A DNA stretch of 64,000 nt, from contig JAWLDA010000006.1 in the NCBI GenBank assembly GCA_041686855.1, forward strand, positions 1-64,000, read 5' to 3'. The position numbers and the translations under genes were made by a program. This document shows positions 24,176 through 33,548 of this stretch, in pieces. Position 1 is the stretch's first letter. Each line of letters begins with the position of its first letter. Under the pieces are notes generated by a model. It did no database searches and had not been told where the DNA came from. It saw only the letters and a list, made by a program, of their open reading frames with translations. Source of the DNA: JAWLDA01 sp041686855. GTDB lineage: Bacteria > Bacillota > Limnochordia > DTU080 > RSA5.

Positions 24176-25435
24176 GTGCGTGGAAAACGATTTGGACTCT
24201 GGGTGCTTTTGCTCGGCGTGTTGCTGGCGACGACGGGAAGCGCGTATGCGACGACAGTCACTCACCTCACCTATGTGGGCCACGGTCAAGCATGGATGGA
24301 TTATCTGACTGATCGTGTCGAAGCGTTTAAGGAGATTGAGCCGGACATCACGATCGAGATTGCGACGGTCGCTGGGAATGAGTATAGGGATCAGATGACC
24401 GTGATGGTCGCGAGCGGTTCAGCTCCGGACGTGACGGATTTCTATCCGGCGCTTGCGGGCGACTTTATACCACAGGGGTACTTTTTGGACCTAGCCCCTT
24501 ACGTTCGGCGCGCGACAGGACAAGATGCGACCGAGTTTTTTGCCGGGCCTGTGATCGACGCCGTCTCCTTTGACGGAGAGCTCTGGAGTCTGCCGGTCTA
24601 CCTCAATCCCAGGGTCGCCTACTACAACGCAGATCTCTTCGCTGAGGCGGGCCTGGCCAACCCCAACGAGCTCGGCGACGGTTGGACCTGGGAGACATTC
24701 CGAGAGAGTGCACGCAGGATTGCCAGAGACGTGTCGGGCGATGGGGAGAACGACCGTTTCGGCGTTGAGAATCTTGCCTACTACATGTCCTGGCAGCAAT
24801 TCATTCACGGAGCCGGCGGACAACTCTACGACCGGATCATTTCGCCGTCAGAGAGCCGCTTCAACACCGAGCCTGTGCGACAAGGTGTAGAATTCGCTCG
24901 GCAATTGCTTGTCGACGATAATGTGGTTGGTGGTGTCTTCGCTCAAGGAAACGTTGGTGTGACGACCCACCAGGGACCGGCTCTTATCTCCAACCTGACC
25001 GATCCGGGCTTTAGTTGGGATCTGGCGCTGCAGCCCCAAGGGCCCCATAGCCGGGCGGCGGCCTTTGGTATCGGCGGCTTTCAAATTGCGAGTGGCTCCC
25101 AAAACCCCGACGCCGCGTGGAAGTGGGTGCAGTTCCTCACCTTAGAGCCTGAGTCGGCCCGCACTTACGTCCGCACGAACGGGCGCATCCCGACCCTACG
25201 CTCGGTGCAGCCGGATTATCAAGAGCTAGTGCCGGCGTTGCCGTCCAACTGGATGGCTCTTACCGAGACGGTAGAGCAGTCTAACTCGTTCACACTTTAC
25301 GTACTCACCAAGAATTCGGGAGCGATCAACAGTGTCGTCAACGGAACCCTTGCCGAGGTGTGGGCGGGGGAGACCGCGACCGATATCGCGCTCGATCAAA
25401 TTCACGAGCAGGTTTCCGCCTTGCTCAAGGAGTAG
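24176..25435 (+). CDS. Extracellular solute-binding protein, family 1
   Basis: A 419-aa periplasmic binding protein starting at GTG behind TAGGGGGG. The signal peptide (GLWVLLLGVLLATTGSAYA/TT) lacks a lipobox. Seen: FKEIEPDITIEIATV near 52, VASGSAPDVTDFYPAL near 78, WSLPVYLNPRVAYYNADLF near 140, and the asparagine-rich DVSGDGENDRFGVEN calcium-like loop near 185 found in many sugar SBPs. It is the third gene of the RpiR operon and is closed by the terminator at 25468. No permease is nearby. Confidence 0.9.
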   Translation: MRGKRFGLWVLLLGVLLATTGSAYATTVTHLTYVGHGQAWMDYLTDRVEAFKEIEPDITIEIATVAGNEYRDQMTVMVASGSAPDVTDFYPALAGDFIPQGYFLDLAPYVRRATGQDATEFFAGPVIDAVSFDGELWSLPVYLNPRVAYYNADLFAEAGLANPNELGDGWTWETFRESARRIARDVSGDGENDRFGVENLAYYMSWQQFIHGAGGQLYDRIISPSESRFNTEPVRQGVEFARQLLVDDNVVGGVFAQGNVGVTTHQGPALISNLTDPGFSWDLALQPQGPHSRAAAFGIGGFQIASGSQNPDAAWKWVQFLTLEPESARTYVRTNGRIPTLRSVQPDYQELVPALPSNWMALTETVEQSNSFTLYVLTKNSGAINSVVNGTLAEVWAGETATDIALDQIHEQVSALLKE

Positions 25436-25467
25436 CGCCATCGTTTGACAACGGTAAACGCCCCACG

Positions 25468-25520
25468 AAAGGGACGGTGTAACTGGCTCTTGACAGCCAA
25501 CCACCGTCCCTTTGCGTTTT
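25468..25520 (+). terminator. Strong intrinsic terminator of the RpiR-SBP operon
   Basis: AAAGGGACGGTG (25468-25479) pairs with CACCGTCCCTTT (25502-25513), with an inner GGCT/AGCC stem, followed by GCGTTTT. An outer AAACGC/GCGTTT pairing extends it. Confidence 0.85.
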
Positions 25521-25611
25521 CGGGTCATACGATTTTCAAGGATTGGTGGGCTCATCAGCGAATCAGGGGTCGACGCTAATCGCGGTATTCAATGGGTGAG
25601 GAGATGAAGGT

Positions 25612-26580
25612 GTGCGCTACGTCAAGATTCCGAAGAGTACCCTGGAGCCGTCGGTGATTTGCCTTGGAACCGCCTCGTTGGGAACAGGAATCCCTCCGGA
25701 CGAGTCCATGCGGCTCCTGGATTCATTCATCGATCACGGGGGCACGTTTATCGACACGGCCCATATTTACGGCCTGCGTGAGGGCGAGAGGCAAATCAGC
25801 GAGAAGACGATTGGTCGTTGGCTGGCCCAGCGCGGCAATCGAGAACGCGTCGTGTTGGCGACCAAGGGCGCGACTCTTGACGTAAAAACCAAGGAGCATA
25901 GGGTGACTCCTGAGTTCATCCGCTCGGATCTTCAAGACAGCTTGGCGGCGCTTGATGTCGAGAGTATCGACCTTTATTGGTTGCACCGGGATGATCCCAC
26001 CAAGCCTATCGAGCCAATCCTTGCAGCCCTCGAGGAGCAGCGTGAGGCCGGGACGATTCGCTACTACGCGTGTTCCAATTGGAGCGCCGAGCGGATGCGA
26101 GAAGCGGCCTCGATCGCCAATCAAAATGGGTGGACCGGTTTTGTTGCCAGTCAGGTTCGCTGGAGTTTAGCGCGGGAGAATGCTGGCGTGGAGACGGATA
26201 CGACGATGTTGGCGATGGACGAGCCCATGTTGGCATTCCATACTCAGACACAGATGGCTGCAGTGCCTTATTCGTCACAGGCCCAAGGGTTCTTTGGCGG
26301 GAAGTACGACCGCCACCTCACCCAGCCGGATCCCCCACGCAAGAGGGGCGTCATACAGCGCTACTACAACGACGCAAATTTCCGGCGGCTAGAAGCCGTG
26401 CGCACGCTGGCAGAGCGGCGAGGTTGCTCCACCAACCAGATCGCACTCGCCTACTTGACGCACCAGCCGTTCCCCGTATTTCCGATCGTCGGGTGTCGCA
26501 GCGTTGAGCAGGTCGAGGATTCGTGCCGGGCAGCTGAAGTGCGACTGACGGCCGAGGAAGTCGCATTGCTGGCCCAATAA
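25612..26580 (+). CDS. Aldo/keto reductase
   Basis: A 322-aa NADPH-dependent reductase of carbonyls. The catalytic tetrad can be placed: Asp48 and Tyr53 in FIDTAHIYG, Lys85 in LATKGAT, and His125 in YWLHRDD. PYSSQAQGFF near 222 and the C-terminal FPIVGCRSVEQVEDS fit the cofactor-binding end of the AKR barrel. It starts at GTG behind GAGGAGATGAAG. It is convergent with glpD, with 18 bases between the stops. Substrate unknown. Confidence 0.9.
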   Translation: MRYVKIPKSTLEPSVICLGTASLGTGIPPDESMRLLDSFIDHGGTFIDTAHIYGLREGERQISEKTIGRWLAQRGNRERVVLATKGATLDVKTKEHRVTPEFIRSDLQDSLAALDVESIDLYWLHRDDPTKPIEPILAALEEQREAGTIRYYACSNWSAERMREAASIANQNGWTGFVASQVRWSLARENAGVETDTTMLAMDEPMLAFHTQTQMAAVPYSSQAQGFFGGKYDRHLTQPDPPRKRGVIQRYYNDANFRRLEAVRTLAERRGCSTNQIALAYLTHQPFPVFPIVGCRSVEQVEDSCRAAEVRLTAEEVALLAQ

Positions 26581-26598
26581 TGCACGGTATGTAGAAGA

Positions 26599-26613
26599 CT
26601 ACGGGACCCGTAG
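26599..26613. terminator. Short hairpin between convergent aldo/keto reductase and glpD
   Basis: CTACGGG (26599-26605) and CCCGTAG (26607-26613) are a perfect inverted repeat starting at the glpD stop codon (TAG on the minus strand). It may serve both convergent genes; the T tract is absent. Confidence 0.45.
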
Positions 26614-28212
26614 GAGTTCGAGGCACTCCGTGTAACGCTCTGCGTCCCGCTCAGCCTCGTCCGCACTCCATCCTAAGGATCGCTGTAGCGCCCGATTTAC
26701 AGGTGCAGCCAGCTCTTGAGCGAGTCCGGGACGCAGCGTAAGACCTGTGCGCCGCAGAAGGAAGTCTTCACTCGAGCGGACCATCTCTTCATTGATAGCG
26801 TAGTGTACCTCCGCTTCGATGGGTGAATCGCCGTCAACGAGCGGTCGAGCCAGCTCGGGGGCGGCGCTCACCATAGAGAGGATACGCTCCGCTCGTCGTC
26901 CGTACGTTGTGGCTAAGTGCCGCAGTGTCTCGGCACGGAGGTTACACATCCCCGTGTGCGTATTCACAAGCTCATCGGTGAATTGGGCGAGGCTCTTGGA
27001 GGGTGCACCCGGATACGGTGTATGCTGTGTCGCAGATCGGGTCGACCGTTTCAAATAGCGACTGATTCGATCGACGGTCTCTTGGGCGACGAGGCGCTGA
27101 TTGGTGATTTTTCCGCCCAGGACTGAGAAGAGTCCTGTGTACCCCTCGTGGGCGTGGTCGACGATTTGGTGTCGGCGAGAAGTCGATCCGGCGTCGCCTG
27201 AGCGAGCCCGCACCAATGGACGCACCCCCGCCATGGCGAGATAGACTTGGTCCGTGGGCAGCTGGGGGAAGACTCGTCGGGTCTCGGAGATGAGGTATTC
27301 GACTTCGTCCGCTTGGGCCCGTGCCGTCGCTGGATCGCCCTGAAAGTCTGTATCTGTCGTGCCGATCAGCGTATGCTCCTTCCACGGAATAGCAAAGAAG
27401 AGGCGCCCGTCGCGCTGCGCGAGGAGAACGATCGCGTGCTTTAGAAAGCCGGGCGTCAGGATGTGAATCCCCTTGGTGAGCCGCATGCGAGCGACGCTAT
27501 GCTGGAGGAGGCGGCTGTTGAGACCGTCAATCCAGGGGCCGGCGGCGTTCACCACGGCTTCTGCGTGGATGGTAATCCGTTCGTTGCAATACGTATCCTC
27601 CACGACAGCTCCTTGAACGCGCCCACCGCTCCAAATGAGCTCTCGCACGGTCGCGTAGTTGGCGATCCGGGCCTCGTGCATGGATGCCTGCAAAAGGTTT
27701 TCGAGACAGAGGCGTTCCGGTAACTCCACCTGTCCATCGTAGTAGAGCATGCCGCCTCGTAAATCATTCTGATTGATGCGCGGTTCCAGTTGTCGCAGCT
27801 CGTCGGGGCGCAGAGAGCGGTGTTTAGGTAGGCTCTTGTCGTAAGAGAGGGCGTCGTACGCGACCATACCGAGTTTGAGCTTTCGCATCCCGACTCGATC
27901 TCCGGCGTAGACGGGGGTGACGAACGGCAAGGAATGTACCAAGTGCGGCGCCGTCGATAGGAGAATCTCCCGCTCTCGCAGCCCCTCTCTTACGAGTCCA
28001 AAGTCGAACGTCTCTAAGTAGCGGAGTCCGCCGTGTATGAGGCGTGTGGACCGGGCGGTCGTCCCGGCGCCAAAGTCGTGCTGCTCGACCAGCGCCACCC
28101 GAAGTCCGCGCAGGGCAGCATCTCGAGCAATTGCGGATCCGTTGATGCCGCCGCCAATGATCAGTAGGTCCAACTGCTCCCGACCCATCTCGCGCAGGTT
28201 CCGCTTCATCAT
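26599..28212 (-). CDS. glpD: Glycerol-3-phosphate dehydrogenase, FAD-dependent
   Basis: A 537-aa membrane-associated flavoprotein that oxidises sn-glycerol 3-phosphate to dihydroxyacetone phosphate and passes electrons to quinone. Seen: the FAD motif LLIIGGGINGSAIARDAALRG near residue 16, GTTARSTRLIHGGLRYLE near 50, VVNAAGPWIDGL near 222, MAGVRPLVR near 325 and GLFSVLGGKITNQR near 357. The C-terminal helical domain is present. Length is typical. It is not in an operon with glpK or glpF here; a GDPD gene at 36695 could supply its substrate from phosphodiesters. Confidence 0.92.
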   Translation of the reverse strand: MMKRNLREMGREQLDLLIIGGGINGSAIARDAALRGLRVALVEQHDFGAGTTARSTRLIHGGLRYLETFDFGLVREGLREREILLSTAPHLVHSLPFVTPVYAGDRVGMRKLKLGMVAYDALSYDKSLPKHRSLRPDELRQLEPRINQNDLRGGMLYYDGQVELPERLCLENLLQASMHEARIANYATVRELIWSGGRVQGAVVEDTYCNERITIHAEAVVNAAGPWIDGLNSRLLQHSVARMRLTKGIHILTPGFLKHAIVLLAQRDGRLFFAIPWKEHTLIGTTDTDFQGDPATARAQADEVEYLISETRRVFPQLPTDQVYLAMAGVRPLVRARSGDAGSTSRRHQIVDHAHEGYTGLFSVLGGKITNQRLVAQETVDRISRYLKRSTRSATQHTPYPGAPSKSLAQFTDELVNTHTGMCNLRAETLRHLATTYGRRAERILSMVSAAPELARPLVDGDSPIEAEVHYAINEEMVRSSEDFLLRRTGLTLRPGLAQELAAPVNRALQRSLGWSADEAERDAERYTECLELLRVP

Positions 28213-28475
28213 CCGACTTGCTTCGCTCCTTCCCCGAGTCTACTCTCATCTCTCCACGTGGAGACACGTGACACGTAACATGCTGTCATAAGGTTAGGTT
28301 CTACTCAGGGCCGCGAACTCTTTTTCGACATTCGCATATGCCGATGTGCAGACGAAAGGGACTCTCTCAAAAGGACAGAAAAGAGGGGGGCAAATTGGTT
28401 TGGAGGAGGATGTTGCAATGCATGCGTTTCGCCCTGGGTCTCGAGTGGATCGGTTGGGGTTGTTGGTAGTTTGGG

Positions 28476-28506
28476 GGACAGGGCCGAGAGCCTCTCGGCC
28501 CTGTCC
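28476..28506. terminator. Hairpin after the minus-strand Gfo/Idh gene
   Basis: GGACAGGGCCGA pairs with TCGGCCCTGTCC (12 pairs or more) around GAGCCTC, eight bases past the stop of the gene that ends at 28515. The interval 28213-28475 shows no gene; it should contain the glpD promoter, but no convincing hexamers are visible. Confidence 0.7.
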
Positions 28507-28514
28507 GATTTGCA

Positions 28515-29537
28515 TTACCACACGGTCGCGATGCGGTTCTGGCGATCGGCGTCGTACATGCTCCAGATGGCTTCGAGCGAGTGGATCGTCTCCCGTCCCG
28601 AGGTGAGCGGCTGCCGGTTTTCGCGAATGCACGCCAAAAAGTGCGCCGTCTGCTCACGCATCGGCTTGCGTCCGCTCTCTCGCATGAGCACCTCCCGCTC
28701 ACCGTCCACGTAGCCGGAGAGCTCGCCGGTGAGAAGGTCGAGCTCGAGTCGGCCGTCCCGGCAATTGACAACGACGAACAGCCCTTTGCGGCCGTGTCGC
28801 ATGCCTTGGCTGGCGCTAAATGTACCGACGGTCCCGCTGGTGAACTCGCAGAGCACAGCCGCAGTCTCTTCACCCTCGAGTTGATCCATGACGAGCTTGT
28901 TGCGCATGCACGTCGCCCGACGTATGGGGCCGAACATCCAAATGAGAAGGTCGATGTAGTGACAGCCGTGACTGAAGAGGACGCCGCCGCCCCGGGTGCG
29001 CTTCCAGCGCAGCCAGTCCGAATGCGGGATATGCAGCCCCTCGTTGATCATCGTTACGGCCATTGGCCGACCATACGTCTGATCAACCACGTGACGGCGC
29101 AGTTCGGCAACGAGCGGATGGTAACGCATCACATAACCCACCATGAGGATCCGCCGGGCCTCCTCGGCCGCTTGCAGCATTCTCTCGGCGTCTTCTCGAG
29201 TCGTAGCCATCGGTTTCTCGACCAGGACATGTTTGCCGCGGTGGAGTGCCTCGATGCTCTGTTCGGCATGTAGGTGGTGTGGCGTGCAGATATCGATGGC
29301 GTCGAACTCGTCCCACAATCCGTCGAGTGAGGTTGCGGCCTGCGCACCCGTCAACTCGGCAACCTCGCGGGCCCGTTCTGCGTCGACGTCGACAGCCCAT
29401 GTCACTTGGCACTCGTCGGGCAAATCGAGGAAGGCCTTCACGTGGTTGCGGTTCATGCGGCCACAACCGAGAATGGCGACGCGTATGGGCCCGTCCAGGC
29501 GGGCCGTTGATTCCACAGCGCTTGCCAACAGGATCAT
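28515..29537 (-). CDS. Gfo/Idh/MocA-family oxidoreductase
   Basis: A 340-aa dehydrogenase with VAILGCGRMNRNH near 20, the catalytic-lysine motif VEKPMATT near 110, and SHGCHYIDLLIWMFG near 205 with the active-site His and Asp. The N-terminal 15 residues precede the Rossmann strand; a TTG a few codons in, behind AAAGG, is a possible alternative start. It lies 15 bases downstream of an SBP gene on the same strand, so it probably oxidises the sugar imported through that SBP. Confidence 0.88.
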   Translation of the reverse strand: MILLASAVESTARLDGPIRVAILGCGRMNRNHVKAFLDLPDECQVTWAVDVDAERAREVAELTGAQAATSLDGLWDEFDAIDICTPHHLHAEQSIEALHRGKHVLVEKPMATTREDAERMLQAAEEARRILMVGYVMRYHPLVAELRRHVVDQTYGRPMAVTMINEGLHIPHSDWLRWKRTRGGGVLFSHGCHYIDLLIWMFGPIRRATCMRNKLVMDQLEGEETAAVLCEFTSGTVGTFSASQGMRHGRKGLFVVVNCRDGRLELDLLTGELSGYVDGEREVLMRESGRKPMREQTAHFLACIRENRQPLTSGRETIHSLEAIWSMYDADRQNRIATVW

Positions 29538-29552
29538 CCTTTCGGGTACAAA

Positions 29553-30857
29553 TTAGCGATCGCGAATCTCCCAGTATTCGTCGAAACGGAGCTGGAGCTG
29601 CAACTCCGCAGCGGCCATGCCCTGCTGGGGATTGACTTCGCTGCGCACGACAGCCATGAGCTCGCTGTTTGCTGTGGCGAAGCTGATGGGCGGGGTGCTC
29701 TGGGTCAAGTTGGCCGCTTCCATGACGACGTTCCAATAGGGATTCTCGCGGTAGTCAGAGTGCTGGTTAAAGGGAACCACCGGACTTGGGCGTCCTTGAT
29801 AACGTGAGAACCATCCGGCGCCATCCTCGTATGCAGTCACCCACCGCAGAAGTTTTAATGTGGCGTCGAGTTTCTCCGGCGGCAGATTGGCGGGCACGCC
29901 GTACGCCCAGGTACTGGTCGTCAATCCGATGGGCTGAGCGTCCTCATGCAGACCGCTGGCGGGTGCCAGGCCTGCGCCCCAATCCTCGACGAAACCAAGG
30001 TTCATCAGGTGACCAAAGGCCGAGTTGTTCCGGAAGCTAAGGCCTTGTCGCTCTTGGTAGAACGCGATGTCGTAACCGGTGCCGAGGAAGGCTGCGTAGT
30101 TAGCCCAGTTGCCGTACTGGACTTCGAGTAGATCCTGAATAAAGTCCACGGTCTCCAAGACGCGCTCATCCACGACATTCGCCGTGCGCCAGTCTTCGCT
30201 CCAGAGTTGCGCGCCGTTCCAATGGGCTGCATCGATCACCTGTGGAATATCGACACCAGACTGCACGAGACGACCCTCTCCGTCGGTGCGGGTGAGGCGA
30301 GTGGCGGCCTCCCGTAACTCGGCCCAGGTGGACGGCGGCGCGTCCGGATCGAGTCCCGCCTCTTGCAAGAGGCGACGGTTGGTAAACAACAGGTTCGTCC
30401 ATGCAGTGCCGCTCATGTGGGGCAGTGCGTACGTCCGTTGATCCATTTGAAAGCTCGCCAGGTCTGCTTGGTGAAAGAGGCTCAGGTCGATGTCGGCTCG
30501 TTCGGCTTTGTCGTCTAGGACCATGAGTCCACCCATCGCCATGAGGGGAGCGGCCCAACCACTGTTGATCATCACGATCTCCGGCGCAGTCCCGGTGCTC
30601 AGCATAAGGGTGAGTCGGTCGGCCATGCCGCTGCCGGGTGTGAGAACCTGCTCAGCCTTGATGTCGGGATGCGCCTCCATAAACTCGTCGAGCATGTGCT
30701 GAATCCACTCTTCGCGCCCGGCGTCCCAACGGTGCCACAGTGTGACCGTCACCCGGTCGTCCGACTCTTGGGCCATTGCAATGCCGGTCGCAGTCACTCC
30801 GAGCACAAAGAGAAGCGCAAGTAGCGTAAGCCGGTGGTACTTGGCGGACCTCTTCAT
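29553..30857 (-). CDS. Extracellular solute-binding protein, family 1 (UgpB-like)
   Basis: A 434-aa periplasmic SBP with signal peptide (KRSAKYHRLTLLALLFVLGVTATGIA ... MAQ/ESD written in parts) without lipobox. Seen: FMEAHPDIKAEQVLTPGSGMADRL near 55, STGTAPEIVMINSG near 80 and YALPHMSGTAWTNLLFTNRRLL near 138. The ATG at 30857 behind GGAGGCGAAATCCAG is preferred over the upstream frame. A LacI-type motif (30901-30916) lies 44 bases before the start. It is co-transcribed with the Gfo/Idh gene and lies downstream of a LacI regulator. Confidence 0.9.
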   Translation of the reverse strand: MKRSAKYHRLTLLALLFVLGVTATGIAMAQESDDRVTVTLWHRWDAGREEWIQHMLDEFMEAHPDIKAEQVLTPGSGMADRLTLMLSTGTAPEIVMINSGWAAPLMAMGGLMVLDDKAERADIDLSLFHQADLASFQMDQRTYALPHMSGTAWTNLLFTNRRLLQEAGLDPDAPPSTWAELREAATRLTRTDGEGRLVQSGVDIPQVIDAAHWNGAQLWSEDWRTANVVDERVLETVDFIQDLLEVQYGNWANYAAFLGTGYDIAFYQERQGLSFRNNSAFGHLMNLGFVEDWGAGLAPASGLHEDAQPIGLTTSTWAYGVPANLPPEKLDATLKLLRWVTAYEDGAGWFSRYQGRPSPVVPFNQHSDYRENPYWNVVMEAANLTQSTPPISFATANSELMAVVRSEVNPQQGMAAAELQLQLRFDEYWEIRDR

Positions 30858-30900
30858 CTGGATTTCGCCTCCATGTTTTGAGATGGTACTTGGTGTGCGT

Positions 30901-30916
30901 CGATACAACGTTTCCG
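30901..30916 (-). promoter_or_regulatory. LacI-type operator candidate
   Basis: On the minus strand the sequence reads CGGAAACGTTGTATCG, with the central AACGTT common to LacI/GalR operators. It is 44-59 bases before the SBP start at 30857 and next to the LacI gene. A near-identical motif occurs at 33191. Confidence 0.5.
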
Positions 30917-30983
30917 GACCAATGTTAGGCCATGCCGGTTCCTCCCTTCGTCGGTCAAACCGTTATCATTCAACACGTCAGTC

Positions 30984-32027
30984 TTAAGAAGCCGCGGCTC
31001 GGGGCTCGGCTGCGGTAGTCCCATCCCGCAAAAGGCAAGGGATCAAGCGGTGGATGGGGGGGCCTTCCCTGCCGGACAACCGGTCCGCGAGGAGTCGGAG
31101 TGCCTCGGCGCCTACCGCTGCCCGGTTGAGGTGTATTCCCGAAGGCTCGATACCTGCGGGCAACGTCACCCGATCGTCCGTCAGCGAGACGAGCGACATG
31201 TCGTCAGGTACGTTGATGCCACTTGTTTCAAGGTGATGTAACACGTGGGCCAGTGTCTCGTTTGAGTTGCACACGATGCTGGTGACGTGCTCCTTCTCGA
31301 TGGCAGCCAGTAACGTGGAGCGATCGGAGAATGGCGACTGAGGCAGAAGCGAAAACGTCACGCTGTTGTGTGCCGCAGCCGCGTCCTTACTTCCCTCGAG
31401 GCGATCGATGTCGTAGGTGCCGCTATTGGGGCTATTGGCAATGTAACCAATGCGCGTGTGACCCAATGCGATCAGCCGCTCTGTGGCTAGGCGGGCGCCT
31501 GCGCGATAATCGGGGGCAACCCAGTCAAAGTCGCAGTCGGCAATTTCGCGCCGCCCGATAAAGACAAACGCGCGCTCCTCCTGTACGAGGCGGCGGATCT
31601 CGTCGGGGTCGGGATGTTTGCCCATGAGGACGGCGCCGTCCACCATACTCAATATGTTGCCGTCTTCCCGGTAAATCCCCCGTGAACTTTCCGTGTCGTC
31701 ACCGCGGGTGAAGAGGAGGAGATGGTATCCCTCGTGTGTCGCCTGCCGCTCGATACCCAGGAGGAAGGGGTAGAAGAAATCGTCCTCCTCATAGGGGAAG
31801 AGAGTCTCGTACGTGAAGACGCCGATCACGCGATTGCTCTGCTGCACGAGCATTCGGGCGGCCCAATTGGGGTGGTAGTTAAGCTCGCGCATGGCGGTAA
31901 GGACGCGCTCGCGCGTCGCGGGCGGTATGCGTCCTTGTTCCCGTCCGTTGAGAATGAGTGAGACTGTACTGCGAGAGACTCCGGCGGCTCGTGCGACATC
32001 GACCTGGGTGGCCCGTCGTGATGTCAT
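30984..32027 (-). CDS. LacI/GalR-family transcriptional regulator
   Basis: A 347-aa repressor. Residues 1-60 hold the LacI HTH (QVDVARAAGVSRSTVSLILNGR) and hinge helix (HPNWAARMLVQQ). The remainder is the periplasmic-binding-protein-like effector domain (IGVFTYETLF, DGAVLMGKHP, LGHTRIGYIANSPNS, IVCNSNETLAH). The ATG at 32027 follows GGAGGGACGCTTA; the longer frame has no ribosome site. It is divergent from the PfkB kinase and upstream of an SBP-dehydrogenase pair, and probably represses both until a sugar or its phosphate binds. Confidence 0.9.
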   Translation of the reverse strand: MTSRRATQVDVARAAGVSRSTVSLILNGREQGRIPPATRERVLTAMRELNYHPNWAARMLVQQSNRVIGVFTYETLFPYEEDDFFYPFLLGIERQATHEGYHLLLFTRGDDTESSRGIYREDGNILSMVDGAVLMGKHPDPDEIRRLVQEERAFVFIGRREIADCDFDWVAPDYRAGARLATERLIALGHTRIGYIANSPNSGTYDIDRLEGSKDAAAAHNSVTFSLLPQSPFSDRSTLLAAIEKEHVTSIVCNSNETLAHVLHHLETSGINVPDDMSLVSLTDDRVTLPAGIEPSGIHLNRAAVGAEALRLLADRLSGREGPPIHRLIPCLLRDGTTAAEPRAAAS

Positions 32028-32234
32028 TAAGCGTCCCTCCAAGCTGCTAACACGTGTGACAAACGAGTCTTGCATAAATTCGGAATGCTATTTGGGAGTT
32101 CCTGCTTTTCCGGCCGTTATTCGGATGTTGGCCGGGGCTTTTGACGAGCGAACGGAACCAGGAGGACTCATTTCGAATGACGGGAATTAGTCGCGGCGTG
32201 TCTCACAATTACCGAGTGAAGAGAGTGAACGCTG

Positions 32235-33191
32235 ATGCTTGACGTGTTGTGTGTCGGGGAGATGTTGGTTGACTTGGTCTCCTCAGAGGAACCGCGCAGC
32301 CACGGCTGGGGCTTTCAGGCCAATCCGGGAGGTGCGCCGGCGAATGTGGCGGTTGGTCTGGCTCGCTTGGGGCGACGATCCGGGTTCCTGGGTACGATCA
32401 GTCACGATTTCTTCGGCGATTGGTTGGCGGGGATTCTGGCTCGAGAGGGTGTGGACTCGCGCTTTGTGCGGCGAGTCGATCGGCCGACCACCCTTGCGTT
32501 TATCGCACTCGACAACGCCGGGGATCGCAGCTTCTCCTTTTACCGAAACGAGACCTCGGATGTATCGTTGAGCCCGACAGACGTCACCGACCATTCCCTG
32601 GCGGATACTCGTGCGATCCACCTTTGCTCGGTCTCCCTCTCAAACGAGCCTGCTCGGGCTGCAACGCTTGCAGCGGTTCGACGAGCGAAAGAGCGAGGTG
32701 TCTTTGTTTCGTTTGACGTAAACTTGAGGCCTAAGCTGTGGAGTGACCTCAAGGACGCGCAGCGTCTTATCACTGAGATCCTGGAAGTCGCCGATCTCAT
32801 TAAAGTGAGCGAAGAGGAGCTCGAATTCCTACACCCCGGAGGCAACCTCGCCGGACTGCGTGCGGCAGTCGGTCGTGAAGCCCGCGACGCGGGCTTGTGG
32901 ATCGAGACTCGGGGGGGCAGTAGTGCACGTTACGTATTTGGTGAGTATGCGGGCGAAGTGTCCGGTTTCACCGTAGAGGCTACCGACACCACCGGGGCAG
33001 GTGACTCCTTTGTCGCAGCGCTGTTGGCTCGACTGGCGGCCGCCAACTTCTCCTATTCTAATGAGGACGAGGTCCGAGAGGCCATTGAGTTTGCACATGC
33101 TGCCGCAGCTCTTTGTGTGCAACGCCACGGCGCGATTCCGGCCCTTCCGGTCCTCGAGTCGATTCAATCATTCCTGAACGGTCGCGGTTAG
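32235..33191 (+). CDS. PfkB-family carbohydrate kinase (fructokinase-like)
   Basis: A 318-aa ribokinase-fold kinase that phosphorylates a sugar with ATP in the cytosol. Signature 1 is GGAPANVAVGLARLG near 32-46; signature 2 is DTTGAGDSFVAALL at 251-264 with Asp257 as catalytic base. FDVNLRPKLW near 160 and KVSEEELEFL near 190 resemble fructokinase or 2-keto-3-deoxygluconate kinase. It starts behind GAAGAGAGTGAACGCTG. Its stop overlaps a LacI-type motif, and it is divergent from the LacI gene, so the two are probably linked in regulation. Confidence 0.9.
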   Translation: MLDVLCVGEMLVDLVSSEEPRSHGWGFQANPGGAPANVAVGLARLGRRSGFLGTISHDFFGDWLAGILAREGVDSRFVRRVDRPTTLAFIALDNAGDRSFSFYRNETSDVSLSPTDVTDHSLADTRAIHLCSVSLSNEPARAATLAAVRRAKERGVFVSFDVNLRPKLWSDLKDAQRLITEILEVADLIKVSEEELEFLHPGGNLAGLRAAVGREARDAGLWIETRGGSSARYVFGEYAGEVSGFTVEATDTTGAGDSFVAALLARLAAANFSYSNEDEVREAIEFAHAAAALCVQRHGAIPALPVLESIQSFLNGRG

Positions 33192-33205
33192 GAAAACGTT
33201 GTAGC
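33191..33205 (+). promoter_or_regulatory. Second LacI-type operator candidate
   Basis: GGAAAACGTTGTAGC overlaps the last base of the kinase stop and matches the motif at 30901 (AAACGTTGTA identical). It lies at the start of the 357-base gap before the SBP gene at 33549. Confidence 0.45.
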
Positions 33206-33548
33206 CGATCCGTTACTTTTCCTTAACTTGGCGTCTATTGCCTGTCCAGCATGAAGCCGATAAGGTTAATGTGAGGAACGCGATCGTCGGGTGGTTCGGA
33301 CGGCGTGGTCACGTGGATGCTTCGGGAGTTCCGAGAGACTGAACCACCCTTGGGGCGTTTCGAAATGGGCGGAGCGCGCGTCAAAGGAAGGAATACTACA
33401 CGATATGAAATAAATAGTGAAGCAACGCTTCGTTCATTCCGGGCAATCGGACGACGCGCTGATGAGGGGAGAAGGGGGGCTTGCTATTAACCCTACACTA
33501 AAGCGGCGGCAGGAGACCATGATGGATATGAAAAGGAGGATTAAAGCA
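33206..33548. other. Leader region of the SBP gene, no gene seen
   Basis: A gap of about 340 bases. It holds the ribosome site AAAAGGAGG at 33530-33538 for the SBP, and AT-rich stretches (AAATAAATAG near 33408) where a promoter may lie. An in-frame extension to 33417 has no ribosome site. No RNA gene or riboswitch fold was recognised. Confidence 0.5.

Noticed and set aside
33417..33548. Longer start for the SBP at 33549
   Set aside because: The extension is not signal-peptide-like and has no ribosome site, while AAAAGGAGG lies nine bases before 33549.
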